Positions 23,747 to 32,062 are shown, counted from the stretch's first letter. The stretch: DNA of 34,690 nucleotides from Rossellomorea vietnamensis (GCF_008180615.1 NZ_VTEH01000015.1:1-34690), one strand, 5' to 3'. Notes: generated by a model not told the origin, from the letters alone. Program-made: numbers and translations.

Positions 23747-24064
23747 TTATTTATTTTCCATATAAGGGGGTTCTTCATTGCGGTCCGGATCGGCATGGAC
23801 CGGATGGGAACCGGGGTCCTGCCGAGGAATGTCCTGATGCAGGGACTTGAACTCATAGTTGAAGGCGCTGTAATAACGCTGTCCTTCCTTCCATGGAGTT
23901 GATTTATTTTCAACAGGTGTATATTTTCCCCTGGGAGCACCATAGGGCCCTTCAGGAGTTTGTTCAGGCACCAGGAAGTTCCGCATGGTCTCCACGTTGG
24001 AAAAATCCGAGTACACTTCTTCTTCTTCTTTATCAAGGGTGCGTTTTTCCTTGTTAAAAAACAT
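23747..24064 (-). CDS. Small hydrophilic protein of unknown function
   Basis: A 105-residue, strongly hydrophilic and proline-rich protein with no membrane segment or Cys. The segments RNFLVPEQTPEGPYGAP and WKEGQRYYSAFNYEFKSLHQ look conserved in short Bacillaceae proteins usually labelled only as cytosolic. ATG at 24064 is chosen over GTG 24073 because ggagg sits eight bases ahead. Function unknown; I cannot name a Pfam family with confidence. The overlapping 138-codon frame 23698-24114 is a shadow. Confidence 0.6.
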   Translation of the reverse strand: MFFNKEKRTLDKEEEEVYSDFSNVETMRNFLVPEQTPEGPYGAPRGKYTPVENKSTPWKEGQRYYSAFNYEFKSLHQDIPRQDPGSHPVHADPDRNEEPPYMENK

Positions 24065-24277
24065 ATTAGCCACCTCCGATTAGTATTTAGTATATGGAGG
24101 TGCCGCTGTATCATGCTGGTAGTATTATGGAGAAGAATTTTGCAGGAATATGTTACACTATAAGTTGAAAACTAGACAAAGGCTGTCTTCGTATAAGGGT
24201 TGCTTTTTATCCGCAGAGAAGGAAAAAGCAATGGTGATTGCGGGAGGTCCTGTCATTACTAGGCGAGGTGCTGCAGA

Positions 24278-24715
24278 ATGTATTTTGTTGACCGTGAAAA
24301 AATTGAAGAAATTCTGTTATATATGGAGAGTCAGCTGGAGTTATTTCAGGCTCAGTCCGAATGGACGTCACCGCTTGAAAAGCTTGCGCTGGAACGTATT
24401 TCACACACATTGATCGAATCCATCCTTGATACAGGCAATGCGATGATCGATGGATTCATCATGAGGGACCCGGGCAGCTACGAGGATATTATTGATATTC
24501 TTCTCGATGAAAAAGTCATTACTAAAGAAATGGAATCAGGCTTGAAAGAAGTTATTCTTTACCGCAAAATGATCGTGCAGGAATACACTAGAATCGATCA
24601 TGAAGCGGTGGAAAAAACCTTCTCGAACCAGATGGAATCACTGCAATCATTCCCTGGCCGCATAAGGGAGTATTTGATAAATGAACTGGGTCCGGTTTCT
24701 GCTTTTAGAAACTGA
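24278..24715 (+). CDS. yutE: HepT-like HEPN protein YutE (DUF86)
   Basis: A 145-residue all-helical protein of the DUF86/HepT branch of the HEPN superfamily. Family blocks are ALERISHTLIESILDTGNAMID, RDPGSYEDIIDILLDEKVI and YRKMIVQEYTRID. In HEPN RNases and toxins the last contains R-x4-H-x-Y; here it is R96-x4-Q101-E102-Y103, so the catalytic His is missing. There is no MntA-type nucleotidyltransferase antitoxin gene beside it. It may be a non-catalytic, domesticated member. A gaggtg site seven bases before ATG 24278 supports the start. Its neighbours are yutD and yutF. Confidence 0.85.
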   Translation: MYFVDREKIEEILLYMESQLELFQAQSEWTSPLEKLALERISHTLIESILDTGNAMIDGFIMRDPGSYEDIIDILLDEKVITKEMESGLKEVILYRKMIVQEYTRIDHEAVEKTFSNQMESLQSFPGRIREYLINELGPVSAFRN

Positions 24716-24821
24716 GGAATAAAGCACGGAGCTCAGGCAAGACCTGAAATGAAACAGCGGATACTAACATAACAAGACATACATGATGCTCTTTTTAAAG
24801 AGAGCCATGCTGGAGGTAATT

Positions 24822-25586
24822 ATGAAGAACTATCAAGGGTACTTAATCGATCTCGACGGAACGATGTACAGAGGAAAAGAAAAAATTGAAGAAGCAGGAG
24901 ATTTTGTGAACCGCCTGATCCAAAAAGGGCTGCCATATCTTTTTGTAACGAATAATTCATCGGCAACTCCTGAGAAGGTTGCGGAAAAATTAAGGAACTT
25001 TGATATTCCTGCCCAACCACAACAAGTATTTACAACATCAATGGCTACAGCAAAATTCATCTCAGAGAAAAAGCAGGGAGCCACGGCATATGTTATTGGA
25101 GAAGAAGGCATCCGTTCTGCATTGGAAGAAAACGGCTTGTCTATCGTTGAAGAAAACCCGGATTTCGTCGTGGTCGGAATCGACCGTTCCATCAATTATG
25201 AAAAGCTGGCACTGGCATGCCTGGGCGTCCGGAATGGTGCCACCTTCATTTCCACAAATGGAGATATCGCGATTCCGACAGAAAGAGGTTTGCTGCCAGG
25301 TAATGGATCATTGACATCAGTCATCACCGTTTCAACGCAAACGCAGCCGATCTTCATCGGTAAACCAGAGTCCATCATTATGGAACAAGCGCAGGAAGTA
25401 TTGGGGGTACCGAAAGAGAACACGCTGATGGTCGGGGACAACTATGATACCGACATTCTGGCAGGGATCAATGCGGGACTGGATACGCTGCTCGTTCATA
25501 CAGGCGTCACTACAAGAGAGATTCTGAGTGAAAAAGAAGTACAACCCACGTACACCATCAATTCCCTTGATGAATGGGAAGTTTGA
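24822..25586 (+). CDS. yutF: HAD-family phosphatase YutF (NagD type IIA)
   Basis: A 254-residue cytoplasmic HAD-IIA phosphatase. Motif I is DLDGTMY (nucleophile D10 and acid D12), motif II is LFVTNNSS, the K of motif III lies in the cap/C-terminal part, and motif IV is GDNYDTDI. The substrate is not set by sequence; p-nitrophenyl phosphatase or sugar-phosphate/nucleotide activity is usual for the class. ATG 24822 follows ctggagg; the longer frame from 24783 lacks such a site. A terminator follows. Confidence 0.92.
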   Translation: MKNYQGYLIDLDGTMYRGKEKIEEAGDFVNRLIQKGLPYLFVTNNSSATPEKVAEKLRNFDIPAQPQQVFTTSMATAKFISEKKQGATAYVIGEEGIRSALEENGLSIVEENPDFVVVGIDRSINYEKLALACLGVRNGATFISTNGDIAIPTERGLLPGNGSLTSVITVSTQTQPIFIGKPESIIMEQAQEVLGVPKENTLMVGDNYDTDILAGINAGLDTLLVHTGVTTREILSEKEVQPTYTINSLDEWEV

Positions 25587-25597
25587 TTTTTGTTTAA

Positions 25598-25626
25598 AAG
25601 GAAGGCGGATAGCCTTCCTTTTTTTG
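25598..25626 (+). terminator. Terminator of yutF
   Basis: ggaaggc and gccttcc arms with a five-base loop and a T run. Confidence 0.85.
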
Positions 25627-25763
25627 TTGCCTGGAATAGAAGACTGTCATTTGAAGGTGCAGATTAGAAGCAAGGGGATGTTTGACGTGGGTATTACCAA
25701 AAAGATTATGGGGGGGCGCAGAAAAGTAAATCAAGGACACCTGATGTGGGGAAATTTGAGGCT

Positions 25764-26110
25764 GGTGTCCCTCGAGGAGCGTGTGAAGGACACCAAAGTC
25801 CAAAAATCGAGGTCAGGTGTCCCTCGAGGAGCGTGTGAAGAACACCAAAGCTCAGAAAACGAGGTTCAGGTGTCCCTCGAGGAGCGTGTGAAGGACACCA
25901 AAGTCCAAAAATCGAAGAGTAGGTGTCTCTCGAGGAGCGTGTGAAGGACACCAAAGTCCAATAATCGAGGTCAGGTGTCCCTCGAGGAGCGCCTGAAGGA
26001 CATCAAAGCTCAGAAAAGGAGGTTCAGGTGTCCCTCGAGGAGCGCCTGAAGGACATCAAAGCTCAGAAAACGAGGTCTAGGTGTCCCTCGAGAGCGGTCG
26101 AAAATCCATC
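25764..26110. repeat. 7-copy 52/53-bp hairpin-forming array
   Basis: Copies of ggtgtccctcgaggagcg begin at 25764, 25816, 25869, 25922, 25974, 26027 and 26080, steps of 52 or 53. Most units continue tgtgaa-ggacacc, so ggtgtcc pairs with ggacacc around a ctcgag-containing loop; copies 5 and 6 have ggacatc. The linker alternates between caaagtccaaaaatcgagg-like and caaagctcagaaaacgagg-like forms. The seventh copy is truncated. The period is not a multiple of three and no frame is supported. Confidence 0.9.
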
Positions 26111-26210
26111 GGGATGAGGTGTCACCCAAAAGGCCATAGAAACTCCAACAAAAAGGATATCTCTTCCCAAAAGAGATTTCGAACACCAAATCACAACAAA
26201 CCCAATCTCC

Positions 26211-26238
26211 AAAATAAAAAAGAAGGCGGAGAGCCTTC
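26211..26238 (-). terminator. Terminator of yutG
   Basis: gaaggc and gccttc arms; on the minus strand it is followed by ttcttttttatttt. The unexplained gap from yutF to here is otherwise filled by the 52/53-bp array. Confidence 0.7.
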
Positions 26239-26252
26239 ACATGAAAATTAGT

Positions 26253-26753
26253 TTATTCAGCTTCTTCATACCGGTGTGCAAGCCTGGAAGAGGCGGCAGC
26301 AGCGATAGCGCCGACGATGTCATCAAGGAATGTGTGGCATTTGTCTGATGACTTGTCATTTAATTTTTCCAGGATACCGGGTTTTTGCTTATCGATATAG
26401 CCGTAATTGGTAAAGCCGATAGACCCGTATACATTCACTATGGAGAAGGCGAGGATTTCATCGACGCCATACAGGCTTTCGTCGACTTCTATGATGGATT
26501 GTAAAGGCTCTTCAAGCATTCCTTTTTCGGCAAGTCTGTCTAATTGAATTCCTGTAAGGATAGCGTTTTGGACTTCCCTTTTTGATAATACCCGTTCAAT
26601 ATTATCCCGGCATTCTTGAATCCCCAGATTTGGATGGTACTTTTTTTGCAGGAACAGGACAAGTTCAGCGATATCATCTATTTCGACACCGCGTTCATGC
26701 AGCCATCTGCGTGCCGTTTCTTCTGATAATTCTTTGGATTCTTTATCCTTCAT
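26253..26753 (-). CDS. yutG: Phosphatidylglycerophosphatase A family protein YutG
   Basis: A 166-residue protein of the PgpA family (PF04608), which in Firmicutes is a compact cytoplasmic version. Recognised by AELVLFLQKKYHPNL, VDESLYGVDEILAFSIVNVYGSI and KCHTFLDDIVGAIAAAASSRLAHR; the Asp/Glu clusters are candidate metal ligands. It may dephosphorylate phosphatidylglycerophosphate, though biochemistry of this subgroup is uncertain to me. ATG 26753 has aaggtg upstream. It faces the opposite way to yutF and yutH. Confidence 0.85.
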   Translation of the reverse strand: MKDKESKELSEETARRWLHERGVEIDDIAELVLFLQKKYHPNLGIQECRDNIERVLSKREVQNAILTGIQLDRLAEKGMLEEPLQSIIEVDESLYGVDEILAFSIVNVYGSIGFTNYGYIDKQKPGILEKLNDKSSDKCHTFLDDIVGAIAAAASSRLAHRYEEAE

Positions 26754-27016
26754 CTACGTCACCTTTTTCTGAAATTTTTTCATGAAACCCTATCCATTCA
26801 AGTTGTTATTCATTCCGTTATTATTGCCCTTATCTTGTCAGGATAGTGATGAATCTGCAAAATCGCAGGAAATTCAGGGTGTACTTATATTCATATGACA
26901 CATGCTGCAGTTTTAGAAGTGCGCAGCATATTTTGATCTCTACACATTTTCCCATCATGAATAATCCTTTCTGTTACATATACATAGGATAAAAGGAAAT
27001 TTTGGGGGAGAAATCG

Positions 27017-28018
27017 ATGGAGGATCTATTAACAAAGCATTATGGACTTCAGCCGGAAAGGTCATTCAAGGACGGAAGAGACCAGAGATATATGGCGGAT
27101 GGGTCAATATATACTATTGTGAATGTGACGAAGATGGAACAGGATGCCCTGTTGGAGCTATATAAGATTACGGAACATATGAAAAAATATGGCGACCGTT
27201 ATGTCTCTTCGTTTGTACCCACAACGGAAGGCAGGTTTCTGGTTTCGGAAAACGAACAGGATTTCACGGTCCTGAAGAATGAATACCACAGCGGTGATCC
27301 AGGTGACAGGCTTGGAAGGAAGCTGGCGAAGTTTCATCAGAGAGGGCTTGCGATTGAAGAAAAGGTCAGTCATATCAGCCGCATCGGCCAGTGGAAATCC
27401 CTATGGGAAAAACGGATTGAGCAGATGGAGAAGGCCTTTCAATTAGTTATAGAAAATCGTCCGGGAGACGAATTTGAGAGGATCTTCATTGACAGCTGTC
27501 CGTATTACTTGGGGCTCGCTGAAAATGCCGTGCAATATTTGGTGGATACTGAAATGGATGATAATCCCGTATACACAGATTCAGGCACAGTCTGTCATGA
27601 ACGTTTCTTAGAGGGAGTATGGGGAAGGGAGATCAGCATACGCAATCCTTTTGACTGGGTATTCGATCATTGCGGAAGGGACATTGCGGAAAGTGTCCGC
27701 GAACGGTATTTTAAAAGACAAACCACGCACCAGCCTGACATCCAGAAATTTTTCCGTGAATATCAGTCTGTAGCTCCTCTGTCTTCTTTCTCATGGAGGC
27801 TGGTATATGCAAGGCTCTTGTTTCCGCTCCACTACTTCGAAACCATTGAGAACTACTATCTCTCTAATTCTGAAGGGCAGCACTTCCAGCTGGAAGACAA
27901 ACTGCAGGGATACTTGAATTCAACCCGTCAATATGAGCGGTTTCTTGGCAGTTTTTATCAGATTGGGGAAGTTCCCGTTAAGTCCTACGGTATTCCGGCA
28001 GTGACCTGGCTCGGGTGA
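27017..28018 (+). CDS. yutH: YutH, spore coat-associated kinase-fold protein
   Basis: A 333-residue member of the YutH/CotS-like group, with a degenerate aminoglycoside-phosphotransferase fold. The YutH-specific part YLGLAENAVQYLVDTE and CHERFLEG lies in the middle. The catalytic loop does not show a plain H-x-D and the sequence around LGRKLAKFHQRG corresponds to the N-lobe hinge region. It is a spore-coat protein in B. subtilis. ATG 27017 is preceded by gggggag six bases upstream, better than TTG 27002. CATAGGATA at 26983-26991 matches a sigma-K -10 (CATAnnnTA), but I find no AC at the right -35 distance. Confidence 0.8.
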   Translation: MEDLLTKHYGLQPERSFKDGRDQRYMADGSIYTIVNVTKMEQDALLELYKITEHMKKYGDRYVSSFVPTTEGRFLVSENEQDFTVLKNEYHSGDPGDRLGRKLAKFHQRGLAIEEKVSHISRIGQWKSLWEKRIEQMEKAFQLVIENRPGDEFERIFIDSCPYYLGLAENAVQYLVDTEMDDNPVYTDSGTVCHERFLEGVWGREISIRNPFDWVFDHCGRDIAESVRERYFKRQTTHQPDIQKFFREYQSVAPLSSFSWRLVYARLLFPLHYFETIENYYLSNSEGQHFQLEDKLQGYLNSTRQYERFLGSFYQIGEVPVKSYGIPAVTWLG

Positions 28019-28087
28019 AACGAGTTGCTTTTCAACACCCCTGGATATTGCTAAAATATAGAGAAAAAGCTAACAGGGGTTGAAAGC

Positions 28088-29065
28088 ATGAAGCCGTATA
28101 TCTATATAACACGAAAGCTGCCAGAGGAAGTTTTGAAGCCTATTCAGGATCAATATGAAGTCGATATGTGGGAGGATGAAAATATCTCTGTTCCACGAGA
28201 CGTCTTACTAAAAAAAGCACAAAAAGCTTCCGGGATCTTATCCATGCTGTCCGATACCATTGATAAGGAGCTTTTTGAACAGTCACCCAATTTGAAGGTT
28301 GTGGCGAACCTTGCTGTAGGATATGATAATATCGATTTGGCAGCGGCAAATGAAAAAGGCGCGGCAGTCTGCAACACGCCGGATGTACTGACAGATACAA
28401 CGGCTGATCTGACGTTTGGCCTGATGATGGCAGCAGCACGCCGTTTGATTGAGGCTGACCGGTATGTGAGGGAAGGAAAGTGGAAAAGCTGGTCACCGCT
28501 TTTGATGGCGGGAATGGACATCCATCATAAAACGGTAGGAATCATTGGAATGGGAAGCATCGGGGAAGCCTTTGCCAAGAGAGCAAAAGGTTTTGATATG
28601 GACATCCTGTATCACAACCGCTCCAGAAAACCCGAAGCAGAAGAGACACTCGGAGCAAAATATGCGGATCTTGATGAACTGCTGTCCCAATCGGACTTTG
28701 TTGTCTGCCTCGCACCGTTGACACCTGAAACAAAAGGTCTTCTGCAGAGAGAGCAATTCCAAAAGATGAAATCATCGGCAGTCTTTGTCAATGCTGCCAG
28801 GGGGCCGATCGTGAATGAGAATGCATTATACGATGCGCTTGTGAACGGTGACATTGCCGCAGCCGGGCTGGATGTTTTTGAAAAAGAACCGATTGATGAG
28901 AATCATCCATTACTCTCCTTAAAAAATGTCGTCGCACTGCCTCACATCGGAAGCTCCTCCGTCGAAACAAGAATGGAAATGATGGAGCTCTCTGTCAGCA
29001 ACATCAGAGCAGTTCTTGAAGGAAATATACCGAAAACACTGGTGAATAAAGAATGGCAAAAATAA
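28088..29065 (+). CDS. D-isomer-specific 2-hydroxyacid dehydrogenase (glyoxylate/hydroxypyruvate reductase type)
   Basis: A 325-residue two-domain dehydrogenase. The Rossmann motif is GMGSIG at 154-159, and NRSR (177-180) after the second strand puts two Arg where NADPH phosphate binds. The catalytic triad is R238 (NAARG), E267 (VFEKEP) and H286 (PHIGSSS). The pattern LAVGYDNIDL is typical of GRHPR/GyaR members, so glyoxylate or hydroxypyruvate is the most likely substrate. ATG 28088 has ggggttgaa upstream. It is convergent with yutI. Confidence 0.88.
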   Translation: MKPYIYITRKLPEEVLKPIQDQYEVDMWEDENISVPRDVLLKKAQKASGILSMLSDTIDKELFEQSPNLKVVANLAVGYDNIDLAAANEKGAAVCNTPDVLTDTTADLTFGLMMAAARRLIEADRYVREGKWKSWSPLLMAGMDIHHKTVGIIGMGSIGEAFAKRAKGFDMDILYHNRSRKPEAEETLGAKYADLDELLSQSDFVVCLAPLTPETKGLLQREQFQKMKSSAVFVNAARGPIVNENALYDALVNGDIAAAGLDVFEKEPIDENHPLLSLKNVVALPHIGSSSVETRMEMMELSVSNIRAVLEGNIPKTLVNKEWQK

Positions 29066-29096
29066 AAGGATGACCTGCTTCTGCAGGTCATCCTTG
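29066..29096. terminator. Bidirectional terminator between the reductase and yutI
   Basis: aaggatgacctgc and gcaggtcatcctt with a four-base loop, a 13-bp stem with A-rich left and T-rich right flank. Confidence 0.85.
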
Positions 29097-29100
29097 TTAA

Positions 29101-29337
29101 TTAAAAGACTTGTTCTACTTCAACAATCCCTGGAACCTCTTCCAATAGCGCGCGCTCAATACCAGCTTTCAAAGTGATGGTTGAGCTCGGGCAGCTTCCG
29201 CAAGCACCAAGAAGACGAAGCTTTACAATGCCATCCTCGACATCGACCAATTCACAGTCCCCGCCATCACGAAGCAAGAAGGGACGCAATTTATCTAACA
29301 CCTCTTGTACTTGAGGCACTAATTCTTGTTGTGTCAT
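29101..29337 (-). CDS. yutI: YutI, NfuA/NifU C-terminal-type Fe-S carrier
   Basis: A 78-residue NifU C-terminal domain protein; C46-x2-C49 (GACGSCPSS) bridges a dimer to hold a 4Fe-4S cluster. It is a stand-alone Nfu carrier that delivers clusters made by the SUF scaffold, for example to LipA-type clients in other species. ATG at 29337 has aaaggag upstream. No N-terminal HesB-like domain is fused, unlike E. coli NfuA. Confidence 0.92.
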   Translation of the reverse strand: MTQQELVPQVQEVLDKLRPFLLRDGGDCELVDVEDGIVKLRLLGACGSCPSSTITLKAGIERALLEEVPGIVEVEQVF

Positions 29338-29602
29338 GTAAAATCGACTCCTTTCCTTACTCTCTATTATAATAATATATGCTGAAAAAATCTATCCGTT
29401 GAACCGATTTCATGTGTTAAATTTTGCCTTGGCGGTTTTTCTGTAAGCGGTTATCCTGTTTTCCCTCATTCAAGGATTGAAAGCTGCCTTAAATTTTACT
29501 ATCTTCCGCCTGTGCTCGATAAATAATATCTAAAAACTTTTGATTTACGATTAACGGGAAAGTTCTGTAAAATAAGAGATAGGAAGATAAAGGGGTGTAG
29601 TC

Positions 29603-29929
29603 ATGGAAAGAAAAGAAGCGGAAATCATCGTCTACGGAGCAGAGAAGGTTTGTGCAAGCTGTGTCAATCTGCCGACATCCAAGGAAACCTATGAGTGGCT
29701 GGATGCCGCTATCTCAAGGAAATTTCCTGAGCAATCATTTACAATTAAGTATGTTGATATATTCAATCCTCCGGAAGAAGAGGAACTGCAGGAATTTGCT
29801 TCCCGCGTCATCGACGAAGATATGTTTTACCCAGTCGTTTTGATATCGGGGAAAGTGGTCGGTGAAGGAAATCCGAAACTAAAAACGGTATTTGCCGAGC
29901 TGGAGAAATTCGGATATCAAGCTGGGTGA
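29603..29929 (+). CDS. yuzD: YuzD family protein (DUF1462)
   Basis: A 108-residue thioredoxin-like protein of the YuzD family, with an N-terminal C17-x2-C20 (VCASCVNLPTS) and the beta-alpha pattern IIVYGAEKV and FTIKYVDIF. A glutaredoxin- or disulfide-type redox role is plausible but not shown. Its possible promoter has TTTACG near 29544 and TAAAAT 18 bases on. A ggggtg lies before ATG 29603. In B. subtilis it lies between yutI and yutJ, as here. Confidence 0.85.
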   Translation: MERKEAEIIVYGAEKVCASCVNLPTSKETYEWLDAAISRKFPEQSFTIKYVDIFNPPEEEELQEFASRVIDEDMFYPVVLISGKVVGEGNPKLKTVFAELEKFGYQAG

Positions 29930-29969
29930 TAGTGATCCTGGATAGACGTAAACTGAATATGACTAGCAG

Positions 29970-30001
29970 AACGCACTGATAAGCTCTCAGTGCGTTTTTT
30001 T
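29970..30001 (+). terminator. Terminator of yuzD
   Basis: aacgcactga and tcagtgcgtt arms with a seven-base loop and a T run. Confidence 0.85.
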
Positions 30002-30069
30002 GCAGGATATCGAATCCAATTAACTAAATATGTTAAAATAAGGATAAAGAGATCCAGAGGAGGGACATA

Positions 30070-30189
30070 GTGGGATTAACCTTAACATTATTAGGAATTT
30101 TAACTTCTGCAGCGGTTCTTTATTATATGGGTAAGGCAGGATTTGAATGGGGCAAGAATATTGACGAGGATGAAACGGACAGCAAGTAA
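30070..30189 (+). CDS. Small single-helix membrane peptide
   Basis: A 39-residue frame from GTG 30070, with gaggagg seven bases upstream, the strongest ribosome binding site nearby. The N-terminal 20 residues (LTLTLLGILTSAAVLYYM) form one transmembrane helix and the C-terminus is acidic (NIDEDETDSK). I do not recognise a family. It is probably a real gene because of the site, the terminator at 30233 and a hydrophobic-acidic design; its role is unknown. Confidence 0.55.
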   Translation: MGLTLTLLGILTSAAVLYYMGKAGFEWGKNIDEDETDSK

Positions 30190-30232
30190 CGTGGCTTCGA
30201 GTCTTTGAGAGACCACATTCAGTCATTCAAAT

Positions 30233-30265
30233 AAAAAGGCTAAGAGGGATTCTCTTAGCCTTTTT
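30233..30265. terminator. Bidirectional terminator after the small peptide and yutJ
   Basis: aaaaaggctaagag and ctcttagccttttt, a 14-bp stem with A and T tracts as arms. Confidence 0.85.
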
Positions 30266-30284
30266 GATATTCAAGTAAATGAAC

Positions 30285-31352
30285 TTACCCATTATGGTAC
30301 TTATACATCCAAAGCACACCTGACTTCAGGAGCCTTGCTACTCGTCCGGTAATGGAGCGTTCGTTCACCAGGCCAAAACCGTGCTTCTTGCCAAGAGATC
30401 CGAGGATTCCCTTAAGCTTAATGCGAGGCAGTTCTTCCGGAAGCTCTTCGCCTTTCCAGCGTTTTAGGAGGACCGTGACGATTTGTTCCGCTTGTCCTTC
30501 AGCAAGCTGTGCACTTGGTGCCTGTGAGAGGCTTGCACAGTCTCCGACGACATAGACATGTTCATTTTCAGGGATGTTATGATACTTCGTCAGCACGACT
30601 CTGCCTTGCTTATCTTTCTCAACTTCCATTTCACGGACAATTTTATTAGGCTGTATGCCGGCTGTCCAAACGATGGCATCACAGTGGATGCTGTCTTCAT
30701 GGTTGAAGAGGGTATTCGGTTCCACTTTGGTGATACTGGAGTTATTAACAATTTCCACGTTATTTTCCTCGAACCATTTGTGGACATAGGAGCTTAGCCT
30801 TTCAGGGAAGCTGCCCAGGATTCTCGATCCGCGGTCGAAAAGTTTGATGTCCAGATCGGAACGGCTTTCGCGCAGTTCACTGGCCAATTCAATTCCACTC
30901 AATCCTGCTCCCACGATGCCGACCACAGACCCTGCAGGAAGATTGCAAAGTGCCTCATATGTTTTGCGGGATTTTTCGATAGATTGAATGCTGTAAGTAA
31001 ATTCATCCGCGCCGGGTACACCATGGTATTTGTCTTCACAGCCGAGGCCTATGACTAAATCGTCATAGGTGACCGCTTCTTCACCATCCAAATGAACCAG
31101 CTTGTTCGCTACATCAATTTTGGTGACGTCACCATATTTTACAGTCAGCCGGGAGTGTTCCGGGAAGTCCACTCGGACATGCTGGTCGGATATCGTTCCC
31201 GCAGCAAGGGCGTAGTATTCGGTTTTTAGGCAGTGATAAGGCACCCGGTCGATAAGGGTGATCGAAACATCATCGGGAAGCTGGTTAGGAAGCAGGCGAA
31301 GAAGCACCCGCATATTTCCGTAGCCGCCTCCGAGCAGGACTAAATTTTTCAT
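30285..31352 (-). CDS. yutJ: YutJ, type II NADH dehydrogenase-like FAD oxidoreductase
   Basis: A 355-residue two-dinucleotide-binding flavoprotein. FAD motif: LLGGGYGNM at 7-15; NADH motif: VGIVGAGLSGIE in the middle; VYVVGDCAS near the FAD end. It matches YutJ of B. subtilis. It is shorter than typical NDH-2 and I see no clear C-terminal membrane anchor. Electron acceptor unknown, quinone being likely. ATG 31352 follows aagggga. It is divergent from yuzB; the 370-bp gap between them holds the yuzB promoter and nothing else obvious. Confidence 0.88.
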   Translation of the reverse strand: MKNLVLLGGGYGNMRVLLRLLPNQLPDDVSITLIDRVPYHCLKTEYYALAAGTISDQHVRVDFPEHSRLTVKYGDVTKIDVANKLVHLDGEEAVTYDDLVIGLGCEDKYHGVPGADEFTYSIQSIEKSRKTYEALCNLPAGSVVGIVGAGLSGIELASELRESRSDLDIKLFDRGSRILGSFPERLSSYVHKWFEENNVEIVNNSSITKVEPNTLFNHEDSIHCDAIVWTAGIQPNKIVREMEVEKDKQGRVVLTKYHNIPENEHVYVVGDCASLSQAPSAQLAEGQAEQIVTVLLKRWKGEELPEELPRIKLKGILGSLGKKHGFGLVNERSITGRVARLLKSGVLWMYKYHNG

Positions 31353-31666
31353 AAAATAATTTCCCCTTTTAGCATTTAATGTTGAAACTCATTTTCGTAA
31401 CACTATGCAGAAAAGCCCGGCTGTTTCAAAATGCGGGGAGATGCAAAGCTATCGAAATGAGGGACAGGTTTAGTAAGCACTTTCAATAATAGACATATAT
31501 TCTTCTTTTTCTCTATATAACAAAACGTAATCACTAAAAAGTATATCGAAATAATAGATTTTTCACAACAGAATTATGACAAATTATTCACACAAAAGAG
31601 CTGTTTTTGGCCCTTGACCCCCTAATGGATATCTATAAAAAGCCAGCATTGGCTCAAGAGTATTCA

Positions 31667-31695
31667 TTGACGTTGTACAGGAAAAAAGGTAGCAT
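31667..31695 (+). promoter_or_regulatory. Sigma-A promoter of yuzB
   Basis: TTGACG (31667-31672), 17-base spacer, TAGCAT (31690-31695), 30 bases before the start. Confidence 0.55.
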
Positions 31696-31724
31696 AATCT
31701 TGTAGCATTAGCGAGGTGAAGAAA

Positions 31725-31961
31725 GTGAAACCAATCATTGAGTTTTGCATTAGCAATCTTGCAAGCGGGGCCCAAAAGGCGCTGGAAGCTCTTGAAAGGG
31801 ACCCTAATCTGGATGTGGTCGAATATGGCTGTTTGGGATACTGCGGAAAGTGCGCTTCAGCATTCTTTGCGCTTGTCAACGGTGATGTGGTAACGGGAGA
31901 CAGCCCGGATGAGCTTGTGGAGAATATTTATCAATTCTTAGAAGAAAATCCGATGTTTTAA
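31725..31961 (+). CDS. yuzB: YuzB family protein (DUF1450)
   Basis: A 78-residue cytoplasmic protein with four cysteines, C8, C36, C40 and C43 (EFC and YGCLGYCGKCA), in an arrangement like thioredoxin-like 2Fe-2S or zinc proteins. Cluster binding is possible but not demonstrated to my knowledge. GTG 31725 has gaggtg six bases upstream and gives the conserved family start M-x-P-I-I-E-F-C; the frame could begin earlier at 31716. It lies beside yutJ as in B. subtilis. Confidence 0.85.
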   Translation: MKPIIEFCISNLASGAQKALEALERDPNLDVVEYGCLGYCGKCASAFFALVNGDVVTGDSPDELVENIYQFLEENPMF

Positions 31962-31987
31962 CGCATAAATCTATTATTCAACAACGA

Positions 31988-32024
31988 ACAGGCAGAGAAG
32001 AAGTCTTCTTTTGCCTGTTTTTTT
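31988..32024 (+). terminator. Terminator of yuzB
   Basis: acaggca-agaaga and tcttct-tgcctgt arms followed by a T run. Confidence 0.8.
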
Positions 32025-32062
32025 ATTGTAAAACCAAACTTTTCTTAAAGGGGATAATAATC

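Noticed and set aside
23698..24114. 138-codon minus-strand ORF
   Set aside because: Shadow of the 105-residue gene at 23747-24064, which has the better ribosome binding site.
25528..25944. 138-codon plus-strand ORF overlapping yutF end
   Set aside because: It runs through the yutF terminator into the 52/53-bp array; its repeats follow the DNA array.
25764..26110. CRISPR array or coding repeat
   Set aside because: Linkers are two recurring classes, not unique spacers; the 52/53 period breaks the reading frame; no cas genes.
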